From assembly GCF_000429705.1 (NCBI RefSeq), contig NZ_KE386941.1, forward strand, positions 2,096,781-2,160,780: DNA of 64,000 nt. Reading direction: 5' to 3'. This document shows positions 16,742 to 25,105 of this stretch, one piece after another; position 1 is the first letter of the stretch; the number at the start of each line of letters is the position of its first letter. Origin of the DNA: Alteribacter aurantiacus DSM 18675 (GTDB taxonomy: Bacteria; Bacillota; Bacilli; Bacillales; Salisediminibacteriaceae). The position numbers and the translations under genes were made by a program. The notes beneath the pieces are model-generated. The model saw only the letters and a list, made by a program, of their open reading frames with translations, searched no databases and had not been told where the DNA came from.

Positions 16742-17067
16742 ACATAAACCGCTCCTTCTTTTCCCTATTCTCGTTGAACAGGTGTTACTATGCAACGACA
16801 AAACGAGGTGTTTCTCTCATTTAGTCTTGTTGTTATATTTTCACCATCACATATTAAACCACTTCAAACCGGATATTGCAAGCCCCTGTATTACTAAAAT
16901 CGCAACACAGGACTATAACACATCATCTTCATCTTAACCTTTATCAGGGAACAAACTGCGTCCCAACTACTTTTATACTGTATCCGTTCAACCAACAAAT
17001 TATGAAACATCTTAGCCAGCTGAAAAAATGAAATTTTTATTACAAAAAAGTAAGCGCATACCTCAGT
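16742..17067. other. ackA upstream region
   Basis: A 326-bp gap that should hold the ackA promoter. AGTAAGCGCATACC at 17049-17062 matches the catabolite-responsive consensus TGWAANCGNTNWCA at 11 of 14 positions. In B. subtilis CcpA activates ackA from a site upstream of its promoter. The distance here is long, and the match is imperfect. Confidence 0.35.
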
Positions 17068-18069
17068 CTATTGTTCTTTTTTCAAGTGGGAAGAAAACCA
17101 ATCATCAATGTTTTTAACCATGTCCCTAAGGGCGGATTTATTTGTGAACGAAGGCATTTCAGCCAGTAATGCTTGCCTTGGAGGAACAATCCCTTCTCCT
17201 CGTTTACGAACAATAAAAATGCTCTTCGCTTGTTGTTCGTTTTTAAACATGGACTTTGGCAGTTGAAGAAGGGAATATATGATCGCCTCTTTCTTCAAGT
17301 ACGTGTGCAACGAGTCTGCTTCTTCACTTTCAAATAAGAAGTTTGGAATAAGGAAGAAACAAAAACCACCAGGCTTAACGTGATTCAGGCTTTGTTCCAT
17401 CAATAGGTGATGAACAAATGAATGTCCTGACTTACTCTTAAGTTCATACTCTGATGCTTTTTTATCATCGGGATAAAACCCTACAGGGAGATCTGAAACG
17501 ACAACATCCACATTTTTAACGTATGCGGTAGCCACGCTGTCTTGATGAAACAGATCAACATCTTTTTGTTGCATATTGGCATTCACGTATGCAAGCTTAA
17601 TCAACGTTTCATCAGCATCTCCACCAATGGCATGAAATTGTCCTTTTGCTTGATTCATCACGCCAGTTAACAGATTAGCAGACCCTACGGCCGGGTCCAT
17701 AAGTACGTGAGTTTTGTTTTTATCTTTTAGGACCTGCTCTACCAAGTGTCCCATGAACAAGCTTACAGCATCCGGTGTGATAGCATGATGAGGTTGAGTC
17801 GCTTCTTTCATCCCTTTAAGCACAGCCAGTTGAAATGCTTTTCGAATCTCTTCCGGCTTTAAGGAATCCATTTTCGGCGACGACTGAATTGCACCTACTA
17901 GCTCTTCTTGCTTTCCATCCGGTAGGGTAACAGTCGACTCCCCTGTCATGATGGATTCACCTGCTTCGCACAAGGCCTCCAAGTATGGTAGGTCTGTTAC
18001 TTGTTGTATGATTTCAGCCACCTTATCCATGGCTGTATATAACTTTTCTGTATTTGTTTCTGCTTGCAT
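17068..18069 (-). CDS. ytxK: YtxK-like class I SAM-dependent methyltransferase
   Basis: A 333-residue protein with the fold of N6-adenine DNA methyltransferases. The SAM-binding motif is MDPAVGSANLLTG near residue 125. The catalytic motif reads VVSDLPVGFYP where active DNA methyltransferases have NPPY or DPPY, so the Asp is kept but the prolines and Tyr differ. B. subtilis YtxK, the neighbour of ackA, has the same design, and its substrate is not known. AGGAGTGG precedes a GTG-ATG pair; I use the ATG. No restriction genes are nearby, which argues against a restriction system. Confidence 0.85.
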   Translation of the reverse strand: MQAETNTEKLYTAMDKVAEIIQQVTDLPYLEALCEAGESIMTGESTVTLPDGKQEELVGAIQSSPKMDSLKPEEIRKAFQLAVLKGMKEATQPHHAITPDAVSLFMGHLVEQVLKDKNKTHVLMDPAVGSANLLTGVMNQAKGQFHAIGGDADETLIKLAYVNANMQQKDVDLFHQDSVATAYVKNVDVVVSDLPVGFYPDDKKASEYELKSKSGHSFVHHLLMEQSLNHVKPGGFCFFLIPNFLFESEEADSLHTYLKKEAIIYSLLQLPKSMFKNEQQAKSIFIVRKRGEGIVPPRQALLAEMPSFTNKSALRDMVKNIDDWFSSHLKKEQ

Positions 18070-18145
18070 CACTTAGTTCCACTCCTATCGTTCTTATCTT
18101 TTCCATTTGTTCATTTTAACAGACGTGTTTATTAGCGCAAGAAAA

Positions 18146-18183
18146 AGAAGCCGGCATCGTCCATTGATGCCGGCTTCTTTTAG
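18146..18183 (-). terminator. Terminator after tpx
   Basis: AAGAAGCCGGCATC / GATGCCGGCTTCTT with a seven-base loop and flanking A- and T-tracts. Confidence 0.92.
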
Positions 18184-18191
18184 CAGAGTAA

Positions 18192-18692
18192 TTATTGAGC
18201 TTTTTTTGCCGCATCTAGAGCAGCGTCGTAATCCGGGTGGTTCGTAACTTCAGGTACGTATTCAGCATAGGTAATTGTGTCGTTTGCATCCACTACAAAG
18301 ATGGAACGAGATAACAAGCGAAGTTCTTCGATCGCCACACCATATGCTTTACCAAAGCTTAAGTCACGGTGGTCAGATAGGACTTGAAGGTTTTCAATCC
18401 CTTCAGCAGCACACCAGCGCTTTTGAGCAAATGGTAAGTCTACACTGATTGTAAGGATCTCAACATTGTCTAATTGTCCTGCTTCTTCGTTAAAACGACG
18501 TGTCTGTTGCTCACATACTCCCGTATCAATAGATGGTACAACACTAATGAGTCGAACCTTTCCTTTGCTGTCTGACAGCTTCACTTCTGAAAGGTCATTG
18601 GCTAAAACAGTAAAATTCGGTGCTGTGTCTCCAACTGAAACGTGGGATCCAAGTAATGTAACTGGTTTTTCTTTAAATGTTACTTGTGCCAT
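18192..18692 (-). CDS. tpx: Thiol peroxidase, atypical 2-Cys peroxiredoxin
   Basis: Reduces peroxides in the cytoplasm with electrons from thioredoxin. The 166 residues fit the family. The peroxidatic cysteine is Cys60 in SIDTGVCEQQTRRF, and the resolving cysteine is Cys94 in KRWCAAEGIENL, spaced as in Tpx. The chosen ATG follows TGAGGAGGCTTAAC; an in-frame start five codons upstream lacks a ribosome site. It is followed by a terminator, so it is a separate unit from ytxK. Confidence 0.95.
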   Translation of the reverse strand: MAQVTFKEKPVTLLGSHVSVGDTAPNFTVLANDLSEVKLSDSKGKVRLISVVPSIDTGVCEQQTRRFNEEAGQLDNVEILTISVDLPFAQKRWCAAEGIENLQVLSDHRDLSFGKAYGVAIEELRLLSRSIFVVDANDTITYAEYVPEVTNHPDYDAALDAAKKAQ

Positions 18693-18841
18693 GTTAAGCC
18701 TCCTCATTTAATTACACTTGAAAGAGAGAAAACTGAACTCTTTAAGTGCCTTTTCATTCACTCTTAAGATACATACATAAAATACCACACATCGTGGCCT
18801 CTTAAACAGTGATAACCCTTATATAATCAAAATAACATAAG

Positions 18842-18877
18842 AAAGCCTCGCAAGCATCCTTCCTGCGAGGCCGTTCC
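18842..18877 (-). terminator. Terminator after ytfJ
   Basis: On the minus strand GCCTCGCA / TGCGAGGC with an 11-base loop, followed by TTTCTT. Confidence 0.85.
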
Positions 18878-18880
18878 ATT

Positions 18881-19339
18881 TTAAAAATCAAGTGATTCGC
18901 CGCTTTGAGTGGAATTGTTATTCTTTGGGCGATTTCCGGAACCTGAATGATTATTTTGCTGCATCATCTGTTGGATCTTATCCACTACTTGTGGCGCTAA
19001 ATCAAACAGCTTTTCATACAAGTGCGTGCTTTGGTCCAAGTGAACCATCTTCACCCCTTGAGGATTCACAATCAAGAAAGCAATAGGTGTAATGGACACG
19101 CCACCCCCACTACCGCCTCCAAATGGATGTTTCTCTTCACGATCGCCATGACTGCCACGAGTTTCTACGATAAACTCACTTCCTCCAGCTGCAAAACCAA
19201 ACCCAACTTTACTTACAGGCATGATCACGCCACCATCAGGTGTTTCTACAGGGTCACCTACGATCGTATTGACATCAACCATTTCCTTCAAATTCTCCAT
19301 GGCTGTTTTCATTAACCCTTGAATTGGATGTTCAGACAT
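18881..19339 (-). CDS. ytfJ: Spore germination/sporulation protein YtfJ (GerW family)
   Basis: A 152-residue protein with the GerW-family core: VGDPVETPDGGVIMPVSKV near residue 28 and a glycine-rich GGGSGGGVSITPIAFLIV segment near residue 75, then an Asn/Gln/Ser-rich tail. In B. subtilis YtfJ (GerW) is made in the forespore and is needed for normal germination with L-alanine. The start overlaps the end of ytfI by 8 bp, so the pair is cotranscribed. A sigma-F or sigma-G promoter was not clear. Confidence 0.92.
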   Translation of the reverse strand: MSEHPIQGLMKTAMENLKEMVDVNTIVGDPVETPDGGVIMPVSKVGFGFAAGGSEFIVETRGSHGDREEKHPFGGGSGGGVSITPIAFLIVNPQGVKMVHLDQSTHLYEKLFDLAPQVVDKIQQMMQQNNHSGSGNRPKNNNSTQSGESLDF

Positions 19340-20018
19340 TCATATCCCTCCTCTGTTCAGATCCTTTTTTAAGCTTAAAAGGTCTTCCATTTCTCCAGTG
19401 TCGGTACACTTTGATGGTTCCGAGAATAGCATTCCCGATTCGGAAAGATAACATGCATTTCAATTCTGTCCTTGATATTGCTTGATTAAATACAGGCTGA
19501 ATAGCTAATTCCGGGAGAGAACGAACCTTAAAATAGTTACCAATTAAACCAACAACATTTCCTTTAATCCCCCACAAGACTCCTCCGATACTTCCGGTCA
19601 ATGCAGCATCCGAAGTTCCTACAACCGACTTCCATGAAAACTGATTAATGGATACAGTGGCTAAAAAATGACGCAGAATCGTGTGAAAACCTAGCACATG
19701 AGTAAGGAATTCATTAAACTGCCTCATGTCATATACAAAATCATGTATGGACATTTTTTCGTTCGTTTCTTCATGTCCTGCCGAAGAATCTTCTTCTTCC
19801 TGCATCACAATTGTCGGTGTTTCTTTGTCCACCGAAATGACGGGAATTGTATATGTGTACCTAAATACTTTCCAGAGAATCGTTTTTATTTTCAACTCGT
19901 CATTATCTCCATCGTGAAAATAATTGATGTGTACGTGTAAGTTCGAAAAGAATAGCAATGTAAAAATGAAAATGCCAAAAATACCAAGGATACCAACAAT
20001 CCACCACAACCATGTCAA
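19332..20018 (-). CDS. ytfI: YtfI-like DUF2953 membrane-anchored protein
   Basis: A 228-residue protein with one N-terminal membrane segment (WLWWIVGILGIFGIFIFTLL) and a DUF2953 domain near the C-terminus, where IGNAILGTIKVYRHW is seen. In B. subtilis ytfI precedes ytfJ and is linked to sporulation. I chose a TTG start because GGAGGTG lies eight bases upstream on the minus strand; an earlier in-frame TTG would place that ribosome site inside the coding region. The stop overlaps ytfJ by 8 bp. Confidence 0.82.
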   Translation of the reverse strand: MTWLWWIVGILGIFGIFIFTLLFFSNLHVHINYFHDGDNDELKIKTILWKVFRYTYTIPVISVDKETPTIVMQEEEDSSAGHEETNEKMSIHDFVYDMRQFNEFLTHVLGFHTILRHFLATVSINQFSWKSVVGTSDAALTGSIGGVLWGIKGNVVGLIGNYFKVRSLPELAIQPVFNQAISRTELKCMLSFRIGNAILGTIKVYRHWRNGRPFKLKKGSEQRRDMNV

Positions 20019-20101
20019 AGAACACACCTCCGCAACCAAAGTATAACTACCGAAAATATAATTTTATGTTTTAAGTGCCCTTTTAAGTATCGACAAGGAC
20101 C

Positions 20102-20138
20102 AAGAAAATAAACCTGCCCAATAGGACAGGTTTACTTT
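20102..20138 (-). terminator. Terminator after yteJ
   Basis: On the minus strand AAGTAAACCTG / CAGGTTTATTTT with an 11-base loop; ends the sppA-yteJ operon. Confidence 0.85.
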
Positions 20139-20145
20139 AAATATT

Positions 20146-20727
20146 TTATGATCGTCTGCTTTTTCTAGGCTCTAACACCACAACTGTATCAGCAAACTTG
20201 TCATGAATACCTTGTTTACGACCATCAAAACCGATAACCACATAAAGAACATTCGTAATCACCAATGACCTGTGTATGAAACGTCCTGCAACTTCACGAA
20301 TAAGCACGTCTCCCCACGTCAGCTTACCGTGTTTAACAGATATAACAGAGAGGCCGAATATGAGCTTCCCTAATGTTTGGCCAAGTATCTTCGTCATAAT
20401 GGTAAAATAACTATACGTAATGATCGCACTGACTAAACCGGCTAGTGAATAAATACCAAATGTGAGGCCATCCAGTCCGATAAAAACAAGAGCCCCTCCA
20501 ACAATGAGGCCATTTAAGCTAGCAACGATGATGAGATCCACTAAGTACGCCCAAAACCTCATCCAAAACCCACCATAATAGACAGGCTCTGATGAAAACG
20601 TTACTTCTTCCTTTTCTTCATGGACGGGACCGAATGGATCATCCTCAACCACTTCTTGATCGTTCTTTACGACTTCAGTGTCAGTTAACTGGTCTTCTTC
20701 TTTTTCAAATTCTCGATTATCACTCAT
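20146..20727 (-). CDS. yteJ: RDD family membrane protein YteJ
   Basis: A 193-residue protein with an acidic cytoplasmic head (about residues 1-45), then an RDD domain of three to four membrane helices. The signature Arg and two Asp are visible: MRFWAYLVDLIIVAS near residue 55. It ends with a basic tail. In B. subtilis YteJ is encoded next to SppA, and the two act together: YteJ inhibits SppA and is linked to lantibiotic resistance. The same order and a gap of about 10 bp hold here, so they are one operon. Confidence 0.9.
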   Translation of the reverse strand: MSDNREFEKEEDQLTDTEVVKNDQEVVEDDPFGPVHEEKEEVTFSSEPVYYGGFWMRFWAYLVDLIIVASLNGLIVGGALVFIGLDGLTFGIYSLAGLVSAIITYSYFTIMTKILGQTLGKLIFGLSVISVKHGKLTWGDVLIREVAGRFIHRSLVITNVLYVVIGFDGRKQGIHDKFADTVVVLEPRKSRRS

Positions 20728-20738
20728 TTAACCACACC

Positions 20739-21737
20739 TCAATTCGTATATAGATACATCAGGCGAGGTGCATGAGACTGATGAATCCATTCTTTCATAG
20801 AATACATTGAAAGCTGATCACCAAATACGGATTGAGCCGTAGCTCCAAATAACGACGGAAATCCAAGTGGCTGACGATATTCAACTACGTCGATATCCCC
20901 TTTACCAATGTCTTCTCTGAACGCTTCAATGACATCGTCTAAATCTCCAAGTCCATCAACCAGGTCTGCCTCGTACGCTTGATTTCCTGAATAGATTCTA
21001 CCATCCGCAAGCTCTTCAACTTGACTTCTTGGCATGTCACGGCCATCTGCAATGATATCTACGAAACGCTCGTAAGACTCATCAATGAGGTCTTGAAGAA
21101 TCTGTCTTTCATCATCTGTCATTTCTCTTGTTGCTGACATGATGTCTTTATATGGACCGCTTTTAATTACTTCTGATTGAATGCCCAAGTCCTCGGCCAG
21201 TTCCGCTACGTTCAAGGACTGCATAATAACTCCAATCGATCCGGTGATCGTTTGAGGGTGAGCATACACTTGGGCAGCTGGTGCAGCAATATAATAGCCA
21301 CCGCTCGCAGCCATACTTTGCATGCTAATGTAAACGTCTTTCCCGTGTTCCTCTTGAATTTCAACAATCTTATCGTGGATTTGGTCGCTTTCCATTACGC
21401 CTCCACCTGGCGTATTCACGCTAATAATGATACCATCCACGCTACCATCAGTTGCTGCAGCATCGAGTTGTTTTAAAAAACGATGATGATTATACGTTGC
21501 GGATTCAAATAAAGACGGGGCATCATAACTACTTTGGATTACTCCGTTTAAGTGCACCACTACAATCTTTCCGTTTCCATTTCCTCTTTCAAGGATGTGT
21601 TCGTCCACATCGTACTCTTCCCCTGCAAAAAGATTGTCCCAATCTGTTGAAAAGGCACTTAAAGCTAGGGTAAAGAAACTTGATCCAATAAATAGTGCTA
21701 CAGCAATACCAACTGCAACCCAGCGTTTTCCACTCAT
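20739..21737 (-). CDS. sppA: Signal peptide peptidase SppA
   Basis: Membrane-bound serine protease of 332 residues that degrades cleaved signal peptides. It has one N-terminal membrane anchor (VAVGIAVALFIGSSFFTLA) and an S49 protease domain facing outward. The catalytic Ser is in MAASGGYYIAAPA and the catalytic Lys in VIKSGPYKDIMSATREM, spaced as in the Bacillus enzyme. I chose the ATG that follows GGAGGTTTTAAG; an in-frame start 14 codons upstream lacks one. It forms an operon with its inhibitor yteJ. Confidence 0.94.
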   Translation of the reverse strand: MSGKRWVAVGIAVALFIGSSFFTLALSAFSTDWDNLFAGEEYDVDEHILERGNGNGKIVVVHLNGVIQSSYDAPSLFESATYNHHRFLKQLDAAATDGSVDGIIISVNTPGGGVMESDQIHDKIVEIQEEHGKDVYISMQSMAASGGYYIAAPAAQVYAHPQTITGSIGVIMQSLNVAELAEDLGIQSEVIKSGPYKDIMSATREMTDDERQILQDLIDESYERFVDIIADGRDMPRSQVEELADGRIYSGNQAYEADLVDGLGDLDDVIEAFREDIGKGDIDVVEYRQPLGFPSLFGATAQSVFGDQLSMYSMKEWIHQSHAPRLMYLYTN

Positions 21738-21768
21738 CTTAAAACCTCCATTATTTATGTTTTGGTAC

Positions 21769-21966
21769 GAGCCTGACAAAAGTAAGTGTTTAAAGTAGCA
21801 TCCGAACCATTTGCTAACAGAGCAGATGAACTATACGAAGGCCACCTGCAGTGTACATAGCACAAGGAGGCTCAGTCGCTTCACGCAGAAAGCGAAGTAT
21901 AGTTCAGTAGCGGCTTTTTGCACCGCATACCATTGTTCGGATTTAAAAACACTTCTGTCCAGCCTC
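21769..21966. repeat. Large nested palindrome between sppA and nadK
   Basis: Outer arms read GAGCCTGACAAAAGT...AGTGTTT...ATCCGAAC on the left and the inverted GTTCGGAT...AAACACTTCTGTCCAGCCTC on the right. In the loop is a smaller 80-bp palindrome (21827-21906) with perfect ends TGAACTATAC / GTATAGTTCA and a CGCAGAAAGCGAAG block like that of repeat B. The outer arms resemble those of the 44533-44637 hairpin. Confidence 0.7.
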
Positions 21967-22112
21967 TTCTTCCTCTATCCCTTTATCTCCGTTAAAGGAA
22001 TAGGACAAATTCCGACTTTCTTGAAGGATTTCTTCTTCTTATAAAGAAATTAAGTAATGACAGGGTAAACTACATCACACACCTGTAGCATTCACAGAAA
22101 GGAAGATCCATC

Positions 22113-22910
22113 ATGCCAGAGAGAAGAAATGTTTACCTTCACTATGTAGAAGAAGAAAAAACAAAAGAAAAAGTCGAACGCCTCAAAGAAATCGGCAGAA
22201 ACAACAACTTCCGCCTTGTTGATAACGTTAAAGATGCCAATATCATTGCCAGTATCGGTGGTGACGGTGCCTTTTTGCAATCTCTTAGACGTACGGATTT
22301 CCAAGAAGATTGCTTATACCTTTCCATTAACGACGGTCACCTAGGTTTTTATTCCGACTTTGACCTCGAAGACTTGGAATCCATTGAACAAGCCATGCAA
22401 AGAGATATGATTGAAGTTCTTCGATACCCTGTACTTGAAGTTACGATTGATGGGCAAAAAGGTTTCTATTGTTTGAATGAATGCTCCATCCGTTCCAACG
22501 TTATAAAAACCTTCGTCGTCGATGTGTTTATTGACGATCTTCATTTTGAAACGTTTCGTGGAGACGGCCTCGTCATTTCAACTCCAACAGGAAGTACAGC
22601 TTATAACAAATCATTAAAAGGGGCGATCGTTGACCCCCGCCTTGTTTCCATGCAGTTGACGGAAATGGCCTCCCTAGATAACAACAATTACCGTACACTC
22701 GGATCTCCGTTGTTATTAAGTGGCGATCGTGAGCTTGTCCTTCGTGTCGTTCAAGATGGGAATGACCATCCAATCATGGGTGTCGACAATGAAGCATTAA
22801 GCATTCGCCACAGTAAAGAGATCAAAGTAAAAGTCTCAGACCGTAAAATTAAGATGCTTAAGCTTAAAGATAACTCGTTCCTTCACAAAGTGAAGCGAAG
22901 TTTCTTGTAA
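22113..22910 (+). CDS. nadK: NAD kinase (second Bacillus type)
   Basis: Phosphorylates NAD to NADP in the cytoplasm. The 265 residues match the shorter Bacillus NAD kinase encoded near ytcJ/ytfJ (YtdI, PpnKB). Motifs in order: SIGGDGAFLQSLR near residue 48, NDGHLGFYSDF near 72, and GDGLVISTPTGSTAYNKSL near 150. ACAGAAAGGAAGATCC precedes the ATG. It is divergent from sppA across a large palindrome, and a hairpin terminator follows. Confidence 0.94.
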   Translation: MPERRNVYLHYVEEEKTKEKVERLKEIGRNNNFRLVDNVKDANIIASIGGDGAFLQSLRRTDFQEDCLYLSINDGHLGFYSDFDLEDLESIEQAMQRDMIEVLRYPVLEVTIDGQKGFYCLNECSIRSNVIKTFVVDVFIDDLHFETFRGDGLVISTPTGSTAYNKSLKGAIVDPRLVSMQLTEMASLDNNNYRTLGSPLLLSGDRELVLRVVQDGNDHPIMGVDNEALSIRHSKEIKVKVSDRKIKMLKLKDNSFLHKVKRSFL

Positions 22911-22923
22911 GAGTATCAAGGGT

Positions 22924-22966
22924 GAGAGGATGATTCGTAGTTGCTACGAGTCATCCTTTCTTCTTT
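22924..22966 (+). terminator. Terminator after nadK
   Basis: AGGATGATTCGTAG / CTACGAGTCATCCT with a three-base loop, then TTCTTCTTTTT. It lies just before the convergent amidohydrolase stop codon. Confidence 0.88.
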
Positions 22967-24562
22967 TTACTTCCCCTCGTACATAACGGAATTATCGACT
23001 ACGGTTTTTTTCACTTTCACATCAAGCCACTCGTCAGGAGTCAGGTCAAAAAGATCTTGATCAAAAATCGTAAAGTCTGCTTTATATCCTTTTTCAATGA
23101 GTCCTGTTTCCGATTCTTTGGAAATGGCCTCAGCACTTCCAACCGTAAACAAGCGCAAGGCTTCAAATAGAGTTAGCTTTTCATTAGGATAGTAGCCTTC
23201 GTGACTTTGGCCGGGCTTTCTTCTTGTAACTGCAGCATGAACCCCAAGCAATGGATTTGGTGGTTCAATAGGTGCATCAGAACCCCCCGCACATTTAATA
23301 CCCATATTTAAGTACGTATTCCAAGCAAAGGCGTATTCCAGTCTTTCAGAACCGAGTCTTTCTTCCACCCATGGAAAGTCAGATGCTACAAACCTTGGTT
23401 GAATGTCCAGCACGACAGGGAGCTTTTGTAACCTCTTCAAAAGATCCGGTGCCGTTACTTGAAGGTGTATGAGACGGTCTCTTTTCCCTTTAGGACACGG
23501 GTGTGCTTCGATGGCATCAAGAGCGTATTCCAAAGCAAGGTCCCCTATGGTGTGAATCGCAACAGGCATGTTCAACATCCGCGCCTCTTTTACAATATGA
23601 CGAATCTTTTCTCTACTATAAATGGCAACTCCGCTTGTAGATGGGTCGTCGCTGTATGGCTGCCTCAATAAAGCTGTACGTCCCCCGAGGGCACCGTCTG
23701 CAAAGATTTTAACTGCTCCCATTTCAAGGGTGTTATTCAATCTTCCATAACTGAAGCCTCTCTCGTTTAGAAAAGCTGCCACTTCATGATGAACGAGTAG
23801 GTTCGCACGAAACTTTCTTTTCTCACCATCGATAATCTTGTGGAACGTTTGAATGGTAAGAAGGGAATCACCATAATAGTTCAGATCCTCCGTATGGGCA
23901 CCGGTAAAGCCTTGTGACCACAAATCTTCCAATGAGTCGGACAAGGCACGCTCAAGATATGTACTGTCTATGCTCGGCATCACATCACGGACATACTCCT
24001 GTGCTTGGTCATGTAAATAACCGGACGGGAGTCCTTCTGTATCCTTTTCAATCAAGCCTCCCGGTGGGTTCGGCGTGTCTTTATGAATTTTGGCAAGTTC
24101 TAACGCATAAGAATTCACAAGCATCGCATGGCGACATACTCTTGTTAGCACAATCGGGTGCCTTGAAGTAACTTCATCCAATTCTGCCCTGTGAGGGACG
24201 ACAGCTGGTGTGAACAGGTTTTCGTTGAACCCTTCTGCAATTAGCCACTCCCCTTCAGGAAGTTCCTTCGCTTTTTGTCTTAGTAGTTCCATCAGGGTGT
24301 TTACACTAGTGACTTCAGACAAGTCAAGGCGTTGTAGCTTTTCACCGTGCCCAATCATATGTAGGTGACTATCCACTAGTCCGGGGTAAATAACACCACC
24401 GGATACATCTTGGTAATCTGTAATACTCTCTTCGAACTTTCGTATAAGAGACTCTTTTTCCCCTACTTCTTGAATAATGCCGTTTTCAACGTAAACAGCT
24501 TCTTGGATGTCGTCTTCTGTACGTAAAGTTCGGACTTTTGCTCCGTACCAAAGTGTCCCCAT
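22967..24562 (-). CDS. YtcJ-like metal-dependent amidohydrolase
   Basis: Amidohydrolase-3 family enzyme of 531 residues. The metal-binding HxH is in GLVDSHLHMIGHG near residue 65, later ligands in AIHTIGDLALEYALDAIEAH near 318, and the Asp in GGSDAPIEPPNPLLGVHAAV near residue 440. It resembles YtcJ and the NfdA formamide deformylases, which hydrolyse amide or imide bonds; the substrate cannot be read from sequence. It is convergent with nadK and appears to be alone. A GGAGAG-type ribosome site precedes the ATG. Confidence 0.88.
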   Translation of the reverse strand: MGTLWYGAKVRTLRTEDDIQEAVYVENGIIQEVGEKESLIRKFEESITDYQDVSGGVIYPGLVDSHLHMIGHGEKLQRLDLSEVTSVNTLMELLRQKAKELPEGEWLIAEGFNENLFTPAVVPHRAELDEVTSRHPIVLTRVCRHAMLVNSYALELAKIHKDTPNPPGGLIEKDTEGLPSGYLHDQAQEYVRDVMPSIDSTYLERALSDSLEDLWSQGFTGAHTEDLNYYGDSLLTIQTFHKIIDGEKRKFRANLLVHHEVAAFLNERGFSYGRLNNTLEMGAVKIFADGALGGRTALLRQPYSDDPSTSGVAIYSREKIRHIVKEARMLNMPVAIHTIGDLALEYALDAIEAHPCPKGKRDRLIHLQVTAPDLLKRLQKLPVVLDIQPRFVASDFPWVEERLGSERLEYAFAWNTYLNMGIKCAGGSDAPIEPPNPLLGVHAAVTRRKPGQSHEGYYPNEKLTLFEALRLFTVGSAEAISKESETGLIEKGYKADFTIFDQDLFDLTPDEWLDVKVKKTVVDNSVMYEGK

Positions 24563-24715
24563 TCCATCTCTCTCCCCTGTTGCAAAATGTCAGTTGAATC
24601 GTTTTGGGATAGTATTCCAATCCCACTCATCATACCCTTGTTTTTACCTAAAATCAATGAAGGTGCAAGGCATCATGTGAGGCATTTTTTTAGATGTTTG
24701 GCACCGCAAACATAA

Positions 24716-24752
24716 AAAGGGAGTATCGCCCGGATACCGGTGATACTCCCAT
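24716..24752 (-). terminator. Terminator after the SASP gene
   Basis: On the minus strand GGGAGTATCAC / GCGATACTCCC with a GC-rich loop, followed by TTTTTATG. Confidence 0.9.
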
Positions 24753-24767
24753 CAGCCATAATATTTA

Positions 24768-24971
24768 TTATTTTTGGTACCCGCCAAGTTGTTGCTCAGC
24801 TTGTTGAACTAGACGCTTAGTGATTTCTCCACCCACAGATCCGTTAGCGCGAGCAGTTGAATCCGGACCAAGTTCGACACCGAACTCTTGAGCGATCTCG
24901 TATTTCATTTGATCAAGAGCTTGTTGTACACCAGGGACTACTAATTGGTTAGAACTTCTGTTGTTTGCCAT
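24768..24971 (-). CDS. Alpha/beta-type small acid-soluble spore protein
   Basis: A 67-residue SASP that coats spore DNA and protects it from UV and heat damage. Family features: ALDQMKYEIAQEFGVELG with the GPR protease site around YEIAQ, and the second conserved motif ARANGSVGGEITKRLV. The chosen ATG follows GGGAGGTGACAAAC. It has its own terminator. Expression in the forespore from a sigma-G promoter is expected for the family. The best B. subtilis counterpart is SspA-like, but several paralogs exist, so I give no symbol. Confidence 0.97.
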   Translation of the reverse strand: MANNRSSNQLVVPGVQQALDQMKYEIAQEFGVELGPDSTARANGSVGGEITKRLVQQAEQQLGGYQK

Positions 24972-25105
24972 GTTTGTCACCTCCCTTGTAACAATAGAAT
25001 GCTACAAGGTGAGAGATTACATGCACGGAGAAAATGACCAATTTGTGGTAAAAAGAAAAGCGTTTAACCCCTAGATGAAGACCCATTTTTTTTAACTAGT
25101 TGGTC

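Noticed and set aside
17068..18069. YtxK as part of a restriction-modification or BREX-like defence system
   Set aside because: No nuclease, helicase or specificity gene is nearby, and the catalytic loop is atypical; the context is the conserved ackA neighbourhood.
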